From contig UQGM01000009.1 in NCBI GenBank assembly GCA_900540535.1, forward strand, positions 1 to 60,808: a stretch of DNA of 60,808 nucleotides, given 5' to 3'. Shown here piece after piece: positions 7,280 through 16,916 of this stretch. Position 1 is the stretch's first letter. Every line of letters begins with the position of its first letter. The stretch is from an uncultured Oscillospiraceae bacterium. Its GTDB lineage: Bacteria; Bacillota; Clostridia; Oscillospirales; Acutalibacteraceae. A model generated the notes under the pieces. It made no database searches. It worked only from the letters and a program-made list of their open reading frames with translations, and was not told where the DNA came from. The translations under genes were made by a program, and so were the position numbers.

Positions 7280-9679
7280 TTATTTTAAGGTTACTATTGT
7301 AACTCCGTTTTCACCCTCACCGTAAACTCCCAGACGGAATGTTCTTATCTGAGGATGACTTCTAAGATGTGTCTGCACTGCGCTGCGAAGAGCACCTGTT
7401 CCTTTTCCGTGAATAACCGTAAATTCATTTATACCTGACATTACGGCGCTGTCAATAAACATATCGAGCTCCATTAAAGCCTCATCAACGGTTTTGCCTC
7501 TTAAATCACAGCTTGTATTTACCTTTGCTGTGGCTCTGCTCTCAGTTCCCCTAATTGTTCTTGTAAGAGGAATTTTCGGCTTACTGCTTTCCTTCTTATT
7601 TGTAAGGCGCAAGGTCTCCTGCTTTACTCTTGTTTTAAGAAGTCCTGCCTGAATAAGCACATTGCCGTTTTTATCCGGAGGCTCTATAACCGTTGCGGCA
7701 GTTCCCATTCCGGCAATTATTACGCTGTCACCGGCTTTAAGTGGTCTTTCAGGTACATAGCTCTCATCCTCTTCAATATGAAGTGAAGAACCTGTGGTTT
7801 CCTGAAGCTTGCCGAGACCTCTTTTCATCTGCTGTTTTGCTCTTCTTGCAAGATCGTTTGCATCGGCAGTGTTTTTGCTCTCTTTTTTGAGCTTCTCTAT
7901 TTCCAGCATTAAAGAAGCAGCTTCCCTCTTAGCTCTTTCGACTATTCTGAGAGCTTCACCTCTGGCTTTTTCAAGCTCCTTTTCACGGAGAGTTTCAATC
8001 TCCTCTTTTTTCGCCTCGGCAGCCTGTTTTTCTCTGTCCGCCTGAGCCTTTAAGGTGCGTACATCTTCTCTTTCACGCTCAATGCCTCTACGGCTTTCCT
8101 CAAGACTTGCAACAACATTTTCAAACCTTGAATTTTCCGTTGAAACAAGCTCCTTGGCACGCTCTATAACTTTTTCCTCCATGCCGATACGCAGAGAAAT
8201 TGCAAAAGCGTTGGAGCGTCCGGGTACACCTATCAAAAGCCTGTATGTGGGACGGAGAGTTGCAACGTCAAATTCACATGATCCGTTTTCAACTCTCGGT
8301 GTCTGCAAAGCATAGGCTTTAAGCTCTGCATAGTGAGTTGTAGCGCCGATTTTAGCTCCCTTTTCGTTAAGGCGTTCAAGTATAGCCATAGCAAGAGCAG
8401 CGCCCTCTACTGGGTCTGTACCCGCTCCAAGCTCATCTATAAGCACAAGGCTTCTGTCATCGGCCTTTTTCATTATATCTATTATGTTTGTCATGTGAGC
8501 AGAGAAAGTGGAAAGAGACTGCTCGATACTCTGCTCGTCTCCGATATCAGCAAGGACGTTATCGAAAACGGAAACTTCACTTTCATCAGCGGCAGGAATC
8601 ATAAGTCCGCACATTGCCATAAGAGTAAAAAGTCCTATGGTTTTAATAGATACGGTTTTACCGCCGGTATTGGGGCCTGTTATTACAAGAGTATCGAAAT
8701 CTTTTCCCAGAAAAATATCTGTTGCCACTACCTTTGCGGGGTCAATAAGTGGATGCCTTGCTCTTCTGAGAGCTATTATACCCTTATCGTTAAGCAGAGG
8801 TTTTGAAGCTTTCATCTTATAGGCAAGCTGAGCTTTAGCAAAAATAAGATCAAGCTCCACTGCATTTTCATATCCCGATTTTATAGCCTCGGCAAAGCCT
8901 CCCGCCTCAACGGAAATCTCATAGATTATTCTGTCGATCTCGTCTCGCTCTTTGCTCTGCAAAACCTTTATGGCATTATTGGCTTCAACTACTGCTATAG
9001 GCTCAACAAAAACTGTCGCTCCGCTTGAAGACGTATCGTGTACAAGTCCTGGAACTTCGCTTCTGTGCTCGTTCCTTACGGGAACTACAAATCTCCCGTT
9101 TCGCATAGTTACAATTGGGTCCTGAAGATATTTCTGATACTGGGGTGAGCGGATCATTCTGTCAAGCTTTTCACGCACTGACGATGACGCCGCTCTTATC
9201 TTTCTCCTGATATTCGCAAGCTCCGTAGATGCGTTATCGGACATCTCTTCCTCAGAGATAATAGCTGAGGTTATTTTATCTTCAAGGTATCTGTTAGGTA
9301 TAAGGGCATTAAAATAGCCGTCAATTGAGGTTTTAAGTCCCTCGCCGTGTTCACGCCAGCGAACAAGTCCTCTTATTGTGCTGAGAACTCCCGCTATTTT
9401 AAGAAGTTCGCCCATAGTCAGTGTTCCCCCTGCCTCGGCACGGCTGAGAGAATTGTTTACGTTTACAAGTCCTCCGAACGACGGACCGCCGAACTTTGCA
9501 AGAAGCATATGAGCGTCAACGGTCTGATCTATGAGAGTCTGAGCTCCATCAAGGCTTCCGCAGGGCATTATCTCAAGGGCTCTTTCCCCTGCGTCGTCAC
9601 TTGCCGTAAACTCTGAAAGCCTTTCCAAAATCTTATCAAGCTCCAAAGAGCGGTAATGTCTGTTTTCTTTTGCTGTCAT
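7280..9679 (-). CDS. mutS2: Endonuclease MutS2 (ribosome rescue/anti-recombination ATPase with Smr domain)
   Basis: MutS-like ATPase without the mismatch-recognition domain. In Bacillus MutS2 senses collided ribosomes; in Helicobacter it suppresses recombination. The 799-residue protein has the MutS core/clamp region, Walker A GPNTGGKTVSIKT (~residue 335), Walker B with LVLIDELGAGTDP, a long charged coiled coil (residues ~520-620), a KOW-like linker and a C-terminal Smr domain (DLRGKTVDEAL ... VIHGKGTGALR), i.e. full length. It follows recO by 32 bp. Confidence 0.97.
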   Translation of the reverse strand: MTAKENRHYRSLELDKILERLSEFTASDDAGERALEIMPCGSLDGAQTLIDQTVDAHMLLAKFGGPSFGGLVNVNNSLSRAEAGGTLTMGELLKIAGVLSTIRGLVRWREHGEGLKTSIDGYFNALIPNRYLEDKITSAIISEEEMSDNASTELANIRRKIRAASSSVREKLDRMIRSPQYQKYLQDPIVTMRNGRFVVPVRNEHRSEVPGLVHDTSSSGATVFVEPIAVVEANNAIKVLQSKERDEIDRIIYEISVEAGGFAEAIKSGYENAVELDLIFAKAQLAYKMKASKPLLNDKGIIALRRARHPLIDPAKVVATDIFLGKDFDTLVITGPNTGGKTVSIKTIGLFTLMAMCGLMIPAADESEVSVFDNVLADIGDEQSIEQSLSTFSAHMTNIIDIMKKADDRSLVLIDELGAGTDPVEGAALAMAILERLNEKGAKIGATTHYAELKAYALQTPRVENGSCEFDVATLRPTYRLLIGVPGRSNAFAISLRIGMEEKVIERAKELVSTENSRFENVVASLEESRRGIEREREDVRTLKAQADREKQAAEAKKEEIETLREKELEKARGEALRIVERAKREAASLMLEIEKLKKESKNTADANDLARRAKQQMKRGLGKLQETTGSSLHIEEDESYVPERPLKAGDSVIIAGMGTAATVIEPPDKNGNVLIQAGLLKTRVKQETLRLTNKKESSKPKIPLTRTIRGTESRATAKVNTSCDLRGKTVDEALMELDMFIDSAVMSGINEFTVIHGKGTGALRSAVQTHLRSHPQIRTFRLGVYGEGENGVTIVTLK

Positions 9680-9711
9680 GGTTTTCTCCTCATTATATGT
9701 ACATATATAAA

Positions 9712-10455
9712 CTAAATGTCTGAAGCTATGATGTTGTAAAACTCCAGTGTATAAAATCTTCTTCTGACACGGGTGAGAAGATATTCCTCAACCGTATCCG
9801 AAAGCACTTTAAGGCTTTCATCGGGCATGGAAAAATTGAAAATCTTTTCCGTTTCACTATAGCAGATATGGCGCATTGCCGTTATAACTCCGAGACTTAC
9901 ACTTTTCCCTAAACCGTATCCGCAGCTTTGGCAGTAAAGTACGGGTTTTCGGCAGTCAAAATACATTGTGGGAGTTTCATATGCTCCGCATTTTTCGCAG
10001 CAGATTAAATCCGGCATATATCCGGCGGCGCACAACAGCCTTAACTCCGTTACGGCTTTTATCTGCTTTTGAGGCTTTGTTCCCTTACAGAGAAGATAAA
10101 GTGCATTGAGAACCGTTCGCAGAATTTCCTCCGCTTCGTCCTCTCTGGGAGCCAAAGCATCGCTGAGCTCTGCAAAATACTGCCCTAAAGTCAGAGCCTC
10201 AACACTTTTTCTCAAATCAAAAAAAACGTTTATAGGCTCAGCTTCATCTATCACGTTTTTCTCTTTTCCCATATATATGGAAAATCTCGAATAGCAAAGA
10301 AGCTGAGTTGCCCCCGCATAGGTGCTCTTAATACGCCTTGCTCCTCGGACAAAGGCTCTGACAATTCCTTTCTGACGGGTCAGAAGAGTAATGAGCCTGT
10401 CCGATTCACCGATATTCTGTTCCCTGATAACCAGCCCGTCGGCTTCCAGACGCAT
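9712..10455 (-). CDS. recO: DNA repair protein RecO
   Basis: Recombination mediator that helps load RecA in the RecFOR pathway. The 247-residue protein has the N-terminal OB fold (GLVIREQNIGESDRLITLLT) and a C-terminal four-cysteine zinc site (CCEKCGAYE and YCQSCGYG). The start has a strong GGGGGGAG site. It lies in the conserved era-yqzL-recO order of Firmicutes. Confidence 0.97.
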   Translation of the reverse strand: MRLEADGLVIREQNIGESDRLITLLTRQKGIVRAFVRGARRIKSTYAGATQLLCYSRFSIYMGKEKNVIDEAEPINVFFDLRKSVEALTLGQYFAELSDALAPREDEAEEILRTVLNALYLLCKGTKPQKQIKAVTELRLLCAAGYMPDLICCEKCGAYETPTMYFDCRKPVLYCQSCGYGLGKSVSLGVITAMRHICYSETEKIFNFSMPDESLKVLSDTVEEYLLTRVRRRFYTLEFYNIIASDI

Positions 10456-10576
10456 TTTTCTCCCCCCTGCCGGAATGTACGCTGTTTTCCGCCCTGAACG
10501 CTTTGCGGTATGTTATATAGTCCTGTGCCTTTCCGCTCTGAGCAAATTTTCTCCACGCATTATCCGCAGTGTTCAT
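10406..10576 (-). CDS. YqzL-like small protein
   Basis: A 56-residue ORF starting MNTADNAWRKFAQSGKAQDY, which resembles the short YqzL family (pattern W-K-F-x-x-[TS]-G-x-x-x-x-Y) found between era and recO in many Firmicutes; function unknown. The ATG at 10576 follows AAGGGATGG. Its end overlaps the recO start by 50 bp, longer than usual, so the C-terminal half may be non-homologous extension. Recognised by position and N-terminal pattern only. Confidence 0.6.
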   Translation of the reverse strand: MNTADNAWRKFAQSGKAQDYITYRKAFRAENSVHSGRGEKNASGSRRAGYQGTEYR

Positions 10577-10723
10577 AAAACCATCCCTTAAATAAAATTT
10601 AAACGTTGGTTTTAAATTGCCACCGACGGTATTTTTTATAACAGGTAAAAAATTGCTTTGCCGAAAAAGCAAGGAAAATCAAGACCCGGTAAATTCTGCC
10701 TTTTGTTTTTTAATGTAAATAAA

Positions 10724-11620
10724 TCAATCAAGTCCGAAATTGTGAATGAGTCCTTCACGGTTTCTCCAGTCCTCTTTGACCTTTACCCAGCACTGGAGAT
10801 TGATTTTGCAATCGAAAAATCTTTCCATATCCTCTCTTGCATATGTGGAAATCTTTTTGAGCATTGCGCCCTTTTTGCCGATTACGATACCTTTATGACT
10901 GTCTTTTTCACAGTAGATTGTCGCTTCAACGTCAAGGATTGTTTCTCCCTTTGTATTTTCACGTTCACGCATTTTTTCAATGCTTACGGCTATTCCATGG
11001 GGAATTTCCTTATCCAAAAGTCGGAGCATTTTCTCTCTTATAATCTCCGAAGCCAAAACTCTTTCCGGCTGGTCTGTTAAAGTGTCATCGGGGAAAAAGC
11101 GCATTGACTCGAAAGAGAGCTTTTCGAGCTCATCTATAAGAGCGTCAACTCCGTCGCCCTTTACGGCAGAAACAGGCACAACTGCCTCAAAATCATACAT
11201 TGAAGCAAGGGAAGCTATTTTTATCATAAGATCTGTTTTCTGCTTTACTGTATCAATTTTATTTACTGCCAGCACAACGGGCATTTTTTCCTTTTTAAAC
11301 TTTTCAATAAGCTCCTTTTCACCGGGCTTAAGTTCACCCTCTGCCTCCACTACAAAAAGGCAGGCATCAACGCCGGAGATACTGTCGCCTACAGCCTGTA
11401 CCATTTTTTCACCCAGCTTATTTTTGGGACGGTGGAAACCGGGAGTATCTGTAAATACAAGCTGAACTTCTCCCCTTGTAAGCACGCCCATTATCTTTGT
11501 TCTTGTAGTCTGAGGTTTACTTGATACAATTGCAATTTTCTGACCGAGCATTACGTTTAAAAGAGATGACTTACCGACATTGGGACATCCGACAATTGCG
11601 ATAAATGCTGTTTTTTCCAT
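10724..11620 (-). CDS. era: GTPase Era
   Basis: Essential GTPase that binds the 3' end of 16S rRNA during 30S assembly. It has G1 GCPNVGKSS, G3 DTPGFHRP, G4 NKID and a C-terminal KH domain (HKGIVIGKKGAMLKKI). I chose the ATG at 11620 (AAGG about 9 nt upstream) over an in-frame GTG at 11629, which would overlap the ribosome-binding site; 298 residues fits the family. Confidence 0.98.
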   Translation of the reverse strand: MEKTAFIAIVGCPNVGKSSLLNVMLGQKIAIVSSKPQTTRTKIMGVLTRGEVQLVFTDTPGFHRPKNKLGEKMVQAVGDSISGVDACLFVVEAEGELKPGEKELIEKFKKEKMPVVLAVNKIDTVKQKTDLMIKIASLASMYDFEAVVPVSAVKGDGVDALIDELEKLSFESMRFFPDDTLTDQPERVLASEIIREKMLRLLDKEIPHGIAVSIEKMRERENTKGETILDVEATIYCEKDSHKGIVIGKKGAMLKKISTYAREDMERFFDCKINLQCWVKVKEDWRNREGLIHNFGLD

Positions 11621-11754
11621 ATATTTCACCTTAAAGGGATTAACTTAAAGCTTTCCCTAACCTTTCTTTTTTCATATTTTACATCTTTAACTTATATCAT
11701 ACAACACTGCAAAGGTGATATTTTGCCTTTTAAGGGTAAATTTTATTTACCGCA

Positions 11755-11781
11755 CTAAAAAAGGGGGAACATTGTTCCCCC
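11755..11781 (-). terminator. Intrinsic terminator of the phoH-ybeY-dgkA operon
   Basis: Perfect 8-bp GC-rich stem GGGGGAAC/GTTCCCCC (11763-11770 with 11774-11781), 3-nt loop, then seven T in the minus direction, 57 bp beyond the dgkA stop. Confidence 0.9.
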
Positions 11782-11837
11782 TAAAACAGGCTTTACAGTG
11801 AGCCTTTTTAACTTTAAAAAGAGAAACTATATTCCAA

Positions 11838-12308
11838 TCATTTTGTCTTTTTTCTCTCAAACAGAAAGATAAAACATCCTGACGGAATAAAGCTCAAAAG
11901 CAGCACAATAAGCATAAGGGGATTATTTATATAATAATTTAAAAGTTCCCGCATATACTCCGGCTTTCCTAAAACGGCAATGCCGACTAAAACAGCGAAT
12001 ATGGCACAGATCAGCACTGCTCCTGCCGCCGCATCCTTGGCACGCTTTGCAAGAGGACGGTATTCCTTAGTTACAAGGTCCACACATCTTTCCAAAGCCG
12101 TATTGAAGCACTCGGCAGAAAGCACCAATGCGCTTGCCAAGAGGGTTATGGCAAGTTCCGCCCTTGTAAGGGAGAAAAAGTCATATATCCCTATGTAGCA
12201 ATACATATAGATAAGGACAGTGATATGGATACGCATATTTCTGCCGGTTTTTACGGCATGCCAAATACCTTTAAAAGCGTACCCGAAACTGTTAATCAGA
12301 CTTTTCAT
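11838..12308 (-). CDS. dgkA: Undecaprenol/diacylglycerol kinase DgkA family
   Basis: Membrane lipid kinase; in Firmicutes this family phosphorylates undecaprenol to recycle the cell-wall lipid carrier. The 156-residue protein keeps the conserved SAECFNTALERCVDL helix (~residues 63-77) and the RAKDAAAGAVL motif, with three central membrane helices. An extra C-terminal membrane helix (NNPLMLIVLLLSFIPSG) ends in FLFERKKTK. It overlaps ybeY by 1 base. Confidence 0.95.
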   Translation of the reverse strand: MKSLINSFGYAFKGIWHAVKTGRNMRIHITVLIYMYCYIGIYDFFSLTRAELAITLLASALVLSAECFNTALERCVDLVTKEYRPLAKRAKDAAAGAVLICAIFAVLVGIAVLGKPEYMRELLNYYINNPLMLIVLLLSFIPSGCFIFLFERKKTK

Positions 12309-12817
12309 TATTCCTCATCCATGTAATAGCTGCTGTTTCTTTTAAGTCCCAGCTGTGTAAGAACTGTCTCTTCCTTTTCTCTCATTCTTACAGACTCAAT
12401 TCCGCCGCCCTCATGGTCATATCCCAAAAGGTGGAGCATTGAGTGAACTGTAAGGAATCCGATTTCTCTCTGGAGAGAATGACCGTAACGATCTGCCTGC
12501 TCAACGGCGTGTTCCATTGAGATTACGATATCGCCCAGCATTTTAGCTCCTGTTGCGGGGTTAACGTCATAAACTCCGTTTTCACCAAGAGGGAAGGAAA
12601 GTACATCAGTACTGCGGTCAATATTTCTGAATGTCTTGTTAAGATTCTGGATTTCCTCATCATTTACAAATTTTACGCTTACCTCAGCAGAGCCCTGGAA
12701 CTGCTCATAAGTAAGAACAGCTGTGCAGCAGCGGCGGATAAGCATACGTATTCCTGTAGGCACCTTTACATTTTTCTGTGCATTTGTAATTATTACTTTC
12801 ACCCTATTTTCTGTCAT
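12308..12817 (-). CDS. ybeY: Endoribonuclease YbeY
   Basis: Metal-dependent RNase for 16S rRNA 3' maturation and ribosome quality control. The zinc motif H-x3-H-x5-H appears as HSMLHLLGYDHEGG. The ATG at 12817 (MTENRVKVIIT) is preferred to the one at 12847, because a GAGGAGG lies upstream of it; the spacing is slightly long. It overlaps phoH by 14 bp; phoH-ybeY-dgkA-era is a conserved order. Confidence 0.96.
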   Translation of the reverse strand: MTENRVKVIITNAQKNVKVPTGIRMLIRRCCTAVLTYEQFQGSAEVSVKFVNDEEIQNLNKTFRNIDRSTDVLSFPLGENGVYDVNPATGAKMLGDIVISMEHAVEQADRYGHSLQREIGFLTVHSMLHLLGYDHEGGGIESVRMREKEETVLTQLGLKRNSSYYMDEE

Positions 12818-13778
12818 TTCTCTTTCTGACCTCCTCATATTTTTCATAGGCTTTGATTATATCCTGAACAAGCTTATGTCTTACAACGTCTCGCTCCGTA
12901 AAGCGGACGGTTTCAACGTCTTCAACGTGGCGAAGCACCTTCATTGCCTCTACAAGACCGGATCTTTTTCCGTCAGGCAAATCCATCTGCGTAATATCGC
13001 CGGTTACTACAATTTTTGAATTAAAGCCAAGGCGTGTTAAAAACATCTTCATCTGCTCTGGAGTTGTATTCTGAGCTTCGTCGAGAATAATAAAACTGTC
13101 ATCAAGGGTTCGTCCTCTCATATAAGCAAGGGGAGCAACCTCGATGTTGCCACGCTCCTGATACTTCTGAAAGTTTTCGGCGCCGAGCATATCAAAAAGG
13201 GCATCGTAAAGGGGTCTTAAATACGGATCAACCTTCTGCTGTAAATCGCCGGGAAGAAAGCCAAGCTTTTCTCCTGCCTCCACAGCAGGACGGGTGAGGA
13301 TAATTCTGTTAATTTCCTTTGCACGAAATGCGCTTACAGCCATTGCAACGGCAAGATAAGTTTTTCCCGTACCGGCAGGACCGACGCCCAGCACAACGGT
13401 GTTATCTTTAATTGACTCTATATATTTTTTCTGACCCAGGGTTTTAGCCTTTACGGGTTTTCCCTTGGCTGTTATGCATATGCAATCATCAGACATACTT
13501 CGGAGCTTGTTCTCACTGCCCTCACGGACAAGTGAAATAACATAACGGACATTCTGCTCGCTTAAAGCCTCGCCCTTATTAATAAGAGTAAGCAGACCGT
13601 TTACAGCTCTTGCGGCAGCGGATACATTTTCCGGCTCTCCGGTAATTTTAAGGTCTGAACCTCTGCTTACAACGGAAACTGAAAATTCCTTTTCAATAAG
13701 CTTTACGTTTTCATCAAAGCTTCCGAAAAGGCTCACCGCCTGCTCCATTCTGTCTATATTGATTATTTGCTCGAACAT
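12804..13778 (-). CDS. phoH: PhoH-like ATPase
   Basis: PhoH-family P-loop protein, thought to act in RNA metabolism with YbeY. It has an N-terminal KH-like region (residues 1-80), Walker A GVGPAGTGKTYLA (~residue 132), Walker B DDSFIILDEAQNTTPEQM and the VVTGDITQMDLP motif; 324 residues is typical. The ATG at 13778 or the GTG just before it could be the start. In spore formers it follows yqfC-yqfD, as here. Confidence 0.95.
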   Translation of the reverse strand: MFEQIINIDRMEQAVSLFGSFDENVKLIEKEFSVSVVSRGSDLKITGEPENVSAAARAVNGLLTLINKGEALSEQNVRYVISLVREGSENKLRSMSDDCICITAKGKPVKAKTLGQKKYIESIKDNTVVLGVGPAGTGKTYLAVAMAVSAFRAKEINRIILTRPAVEAGEKLGFLPGDLQQKVDPYLRPLYDALFDMLGAENFQKYQERGNIEVAPLAYMRGRTLDDSFIILDEAQNTTPEQMKMFLTRLGFNSKIVVTGDITQMDLPDGKRSGLVEAMKVLRHVEDVETVRFTERDVVRHKLVQDIIKAYEKYEEVRKRNDRK

Positions 13779-13817
13779 CACATCGCCTGACCTTTGATTT
13801 TCTTTTTATTTTGTTAG

Positions 13818-13846
13818 ATTATAACATAATTTATTTTAAAAGTCAT
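13818..13846 (-). promoter_or_regulatory. Probable promoter of phoH-ybeY-dgkA
   Basis: Minus-strand ATGACT (13841-13846), 17-bp spacer, perfect TATAAT (13818-13823), about 40 bp before phoH. The -35 is a weak match. Confidence 0.5.
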
Positions 13847-13951
13847 TAATATTGAATAAAAATCAAGGAAAATTTACAATATTTTTACAGTCTCAAGTTG
13901 TGCAAAACAGCAAAATACGAGCTTTTGTAAACTAATTTTAAAATTTGACGA

Positions 13952-15142
13952 TTATTCGCTCTCCTGAGAGATTTCGAATTTTTCTTCTACGGCAATATTC
14001 TCTTCACAGATAAAAGTTCCCTTTATTCTCCAGCCGGAATTGTATTCGCCGCTTTCTATGCTCTCGGATAAAATTTTAGCCTCTCCTTTAAGCTCTTCAT
14101 ATTGTTGCTGAAATTCCATTGCGGCAAGATTTCCCGCTTCGGCGGCGGTGATTGCTTCCTCTGCTTCACTTGTAACTGTAACGGTATTTCTTATTATGCC
14201 CAGCGGCAGCTTTGTTTTGCCGGCATATGCGTATGTTTTTTTGATTTCTTCTTCATATTCTCCCTGGGGATATTCCGCTTTTTTTATGGGTATTTCAAAG
14301 CCAAAAAATAAAACCGTATATCCTGTTGATTTATATCCCGTATATTTTCTGCATTTAATTTTATTTGGTATTATCACTTCGATTTCTCTGACTGTTTTTG
14401 CAATCACCTCACCTTTTGCATGATGAAATACAGGAGTTCCGTCCTCGTTTTCGGTTATACCGTTTATCAGCAAATCTCCCTTTGCAACGGCATCGCCTTG
14501 TTTCACTTCACCCTTGCCCTCATAAACTTTTATGGATAATATCTGACCTCCCTGAGCGGCTTTTATGTTGCATGGCGTTTTGTCGTCGGCAATCTCAGGC
14601 ACCGGAACTTTTTCCCTTACCTCAATTCTCGCCGTACTTCCGTCAAGATTTATGGCTATCCATGAAAAATCAGGAAGATCCGTATATGCCTTAAGCTGAA
14701 TCTGTGAGGTATCTATATCCTTTTTCCTTTTTCCTATGGAAACTCCCATTGAGTCAAAAACCTCTATTATGGAAGCAGAGGAAAACCGCTCGTTTCCGCT
14801 TACTTCAACATACCAGATTCTCGTTGAGAGGAAAGATAGCATCATAACGAAAAACAAAGCTCCTGCAACCATTCCCCAGCGGTATTTGTATCTGTCAAGG
14901 AAAAAGGGCAGTCCGTTTCTTGTTCTGATTTTAAGGCGCACACCTGAACGCCTTGCCGCACTTCTTATGTTTTTATAGCCTTTAATTGTAGTACAGGCGC
15001 AAAAGCCCCCTGAATCACTTTTAAGGTTCCAGAGCGGTATTCCGTCTCGTGAGCACAGATTTATAAATCTTTCTGTAAATCCTTCTCTGCCGTAAAAGGT
15101 TACATATCCCGTTAAAAAGCGTATTAAAACTACAAAAAACAT
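13952..15142 (-). CDS. yqfD: Sporulation protein YqfD
   Basis: Stage IV sporulation/YqfD family, expressed in the mother cell under sigma-E in Bacillus; exact role unknown. The 396-residue protein has a cytoplasmic N-terminal region, one membrane segment (residues ~90-108, MVAGALFFVMMLSFLSTRIW) and an extracytoplasmic domain with the family pattern VEVSGNERFSSASI and DLPDFSWIAINLDG. It sits 30 bp after yqfC; the pair is diagnostic of endospore formers. Confidence 0.93.
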   Translation of the reverse strand: MFFVVLIRFLTGYVTFYGREGFTERFINLCSRDGIPLWNLKSDSGGFCACTTIKGYKNIRSAARRSGVRLKIRTRNGLPFFLDRYKYRWGMVAGALFFVMMLSFLSTRIWYVEVSGNERFSSASIIEVFDSMGVSIGKRKKDIDTSQIQLKAYTDLPDFSWIAINLDGSTARIEVREKVPVPEIADDKTPCNIKAAQGGQILSIKVYEGKGEVKQGDAVAKGDLLINGITENEDGTPVFHHAKGEVIAKTVREIEVIIPNKIKCRKYTGYKSTGYTVLFFGFEIPIKKAEYPQGEYEEEIKKTYAYAGKTKLPLGIIRNTVTVTSEAEEAITAAEAGNLAAMEFQQQYEELKGEAKILSESIESGEYNSGWRIKGTFICEENIAVEEKFEISQESE

Positions 15143-15172
15143 TTTCTCCGCTCCTCTTCTTTAAAAGTAAAT

Positions 15173-15475
15173 TTATGAGGAAAACTCAACAGATGCTATA
15201 CTGCCTGTTACCGTTGTCTGCTCCGCTGCCATTGACGGAATAGTAAGTCCCGCTCCCGTGATTTTTATAATCATATTGCCGAGATTCAAACGCACTATGC
15301 TTTCATCGTATTCCAAAATTCCACGGCATCCGTCAACGGAAATTTCACGGTTTCCCGTAAGCTCTATTTTAGCAAGTCCTGCGCCTACAATTGCCGAAAG
15401 CTCTCCCGTATCCTCCGGAGAGCTTTTGAAAATTCTTTCCGCTAAGGTCTTGGTTCCTTTTTTCCCTTTAGACAT
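15173..15475 (-). CDS. yqfC: Sporulation protein YqfC
   Basis: A 100-residue YabP/YqfC-family protein with the conserved core ELTGNREISVDGCRGILEYD. The family is made in the mother cell during sporulation, always beside yqfD. The divergent gene 110 bp away is the sporulation gene ylbJ, so the intergenic region is a likely sigma-E control point, though I could not fix the hexamers. Confidence 0.9.
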   Translation of the reverse strand: MSKGKKGTKTLAERIFKSSPEDTGELSAIVGAGLAKIELTGNREISVDGCRGILEYDESIVRLNLGNMIIKITGAGLTIPSMAAEQTTVTGSIASVEFSS

Positions 15476-15584
15476 AACCTATCACCCTTTCAAAAAAGAA
15501 TATGCCGTTTTTGATTTAAAAATTACATTGCTGCATATACATTAAAGGCGGTATGAAAATTTACAGGAAACGGGGTGTGCTCCT

Positions 15585-16661
15585 TTGAAAATAATAAAAT
15601 CAAAAACCGCACATATTTTAAAATACATCCCTGCCGTCACCGGAAGCTGTCTTATGGCATTTCTTCTGCTGCTTATGCCGGAAAAAGCCGCCGAAGGGGT
15701 ACGCAAAGGTCTTGATATATGCGCTGTATCGGTAATTCCTTCGCTCTTTCCCTTTATGGCGCTTTCGTCCTTTTTAATCAATTCACGCCTTTGCCTTTTC
15801 AGAGGGAAAATAGCAAACAGTGTGGGAAAAAAGCTTTTCTCTCTCCCCGGAAGCGCTCTTTCGGCAGTTTTTATGAGCCTTATAGGCGGATTCCCCGTAG
15901 GAGCTTCAATGACATCAAAGCTTCTTGTAAACGGAGAAATAACAAAAAATCAGGCTCAGAGAATGATGCTTTTCTGTGTCAATGCAGGTCCCGCATTTGT
16001 AATAGGTACTGTGGGAGTTTCCATGCTTGCAAACGCTGCCGCCGGAGGAATAATTCTTATCTCCCTTATAATAGCGTCATTATCAATGGGATTTTTTTCT
16101 TTTCTAATTTCCGACGGAGAATTTACCACACCTAAAGAATACAAAAACGAAGCAGCTCCTGAATTTTCACAGGCATTCACACGAAGCGTTGCTGACGCTG
16201 CCGGAGCAATGTTTTCAATCTGTGCATGGGTTATACTTTTTTCCTGCGTAAATGCATTTACGGATCTTCTGTCAATCAGTGAAAGTGGAAAAATTTTTAT
16301 TAAATCAGTTTTAGAGGTCACTACCGGATCCTTTGCCGCTGCCGGAAATGTTTCTCTTCCCATAATGTGCCTGATTATAGGCTTTGGAGGAATATGCGTA
16401 CACTGTCAGGTAATGGGATTCGCTGCCGAGACAGGAATAAAGCCTTCCCTTTTCATTGCAGCAAGAATTATAAACGGAGCTATCGCTGCAATGGTATGCG
16501 CTGTCATACTCAAGTTTTTCCCTATTTCCACCGCTGTTATGTCAAATACGGTGCAGGGTGTCCCTCAGTCATACTCAGCCTCAATACCCGCAGCTGCCGG
16601 ACTTCTTGTAATGGGAGGTCTGCTTATTTTGGAGCTTGATAGCAAACGCAAAATATGCTAA
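15585..16661 (+). CDS. ylbJ: YlbJ-like sporulation integral membrane protein
   Basis: Polytopic membrane protein of 358 residues with about eight hydrophobic segments, nucleoside-transporter/gate-like repeats (SVIPSLFPFMALSSFL near residue 50, GGFPVGASMTSKLLVNGEI near 105). Members of this family are needed for a late, lytic-resistant spore stage in Bacillus. The start is TTG at 15585; the nearby ATG at 15553 runs into a stop. It is divergent from yqfC. Confidence 0.85.
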   Translation: MKIIKSKTAHILKYIPAVTGSCLMAFLLLLMPEKAAEGVRKGLDICAVSVIPSLFPFMALSSFLINSRLCLFRGKIANSVGKKLFSLPGSALSAVFMSLIGGFPVGASMTSKLLVNGEITKNQAQRMMLFCVNAGPAFVIGTVGVSMLANAAAGGIILISLIIASLSMGFFSFLISDGEFTTPKEYKNEAAPEFSQAFTRSVADAAGAMFSICAWVILFSCVNAFTDLLSISESGKIFIKSVLEVTTGSFAAAGNVSLPIMCLIIGFGGICVHCQVMGFAAETGIKPSLFIAARIINGAIAAMVCAVILKFFPISTAVMSNTVQGVPQSYSASIPAAAGLLVMGGLLILELDSKRKIC

Positions 16662-16686
16662 AATTCCCTTAACGGGAGGCGGGATT

Positions 16687-16896
16687 ATGAAGCTTTACGG
16701 AAAAAATATTGACAGCGCCTGCGAATATTGCAGGTACGGAAAACGTTCTTCTGAAAAGGACGTAATACTGTGCGTAAAAAAGGGCATTGTTTCGGCAGGA
16801 TTTTCATGCAGCAAATTCAAATATGACCCATTAAAAAGAATCCCTAAGCGCAGACCACCTATGCCAAAATATTCTCCGGAAGATTTTGAGCTGTAA
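16687..16896 (+). CDS. Small four-cysteine conserved protein
   Basis: A 69-residue basic protein starting MKLYGKNIDSACEYCRYGKR, behind a strong GGGAGGCGGG site. Cysteines occur as CEYC, LC and SC, a possible small zinc or iron site, and the tail is proline-rich (RRPPMPKYSPEDFEL). It lies 25 bp after ylbJ and is probably co-transcribed. I recognise it only as a Clostridia-type hypothetical; function unknown. Confidence 0.75.
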   Translation: MKLYGKNIDSACEYCRYGKRSSEKDVILCVKKGIVSAGFSCSKFKYDPLKRIPKRRPPMPKYSPEDFEL

Positions 16897-16916
16897 AGGT
16901 ATAAAAAAGAAAAGCC

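Noticed and set aside
8055..8315. Plus-strand ORFs inside mutS2 and many other long genes
   Set aside because: They mirror real genes in other frames, lack ribosome-binding sites and show serine/arginine-rich shadow composition.
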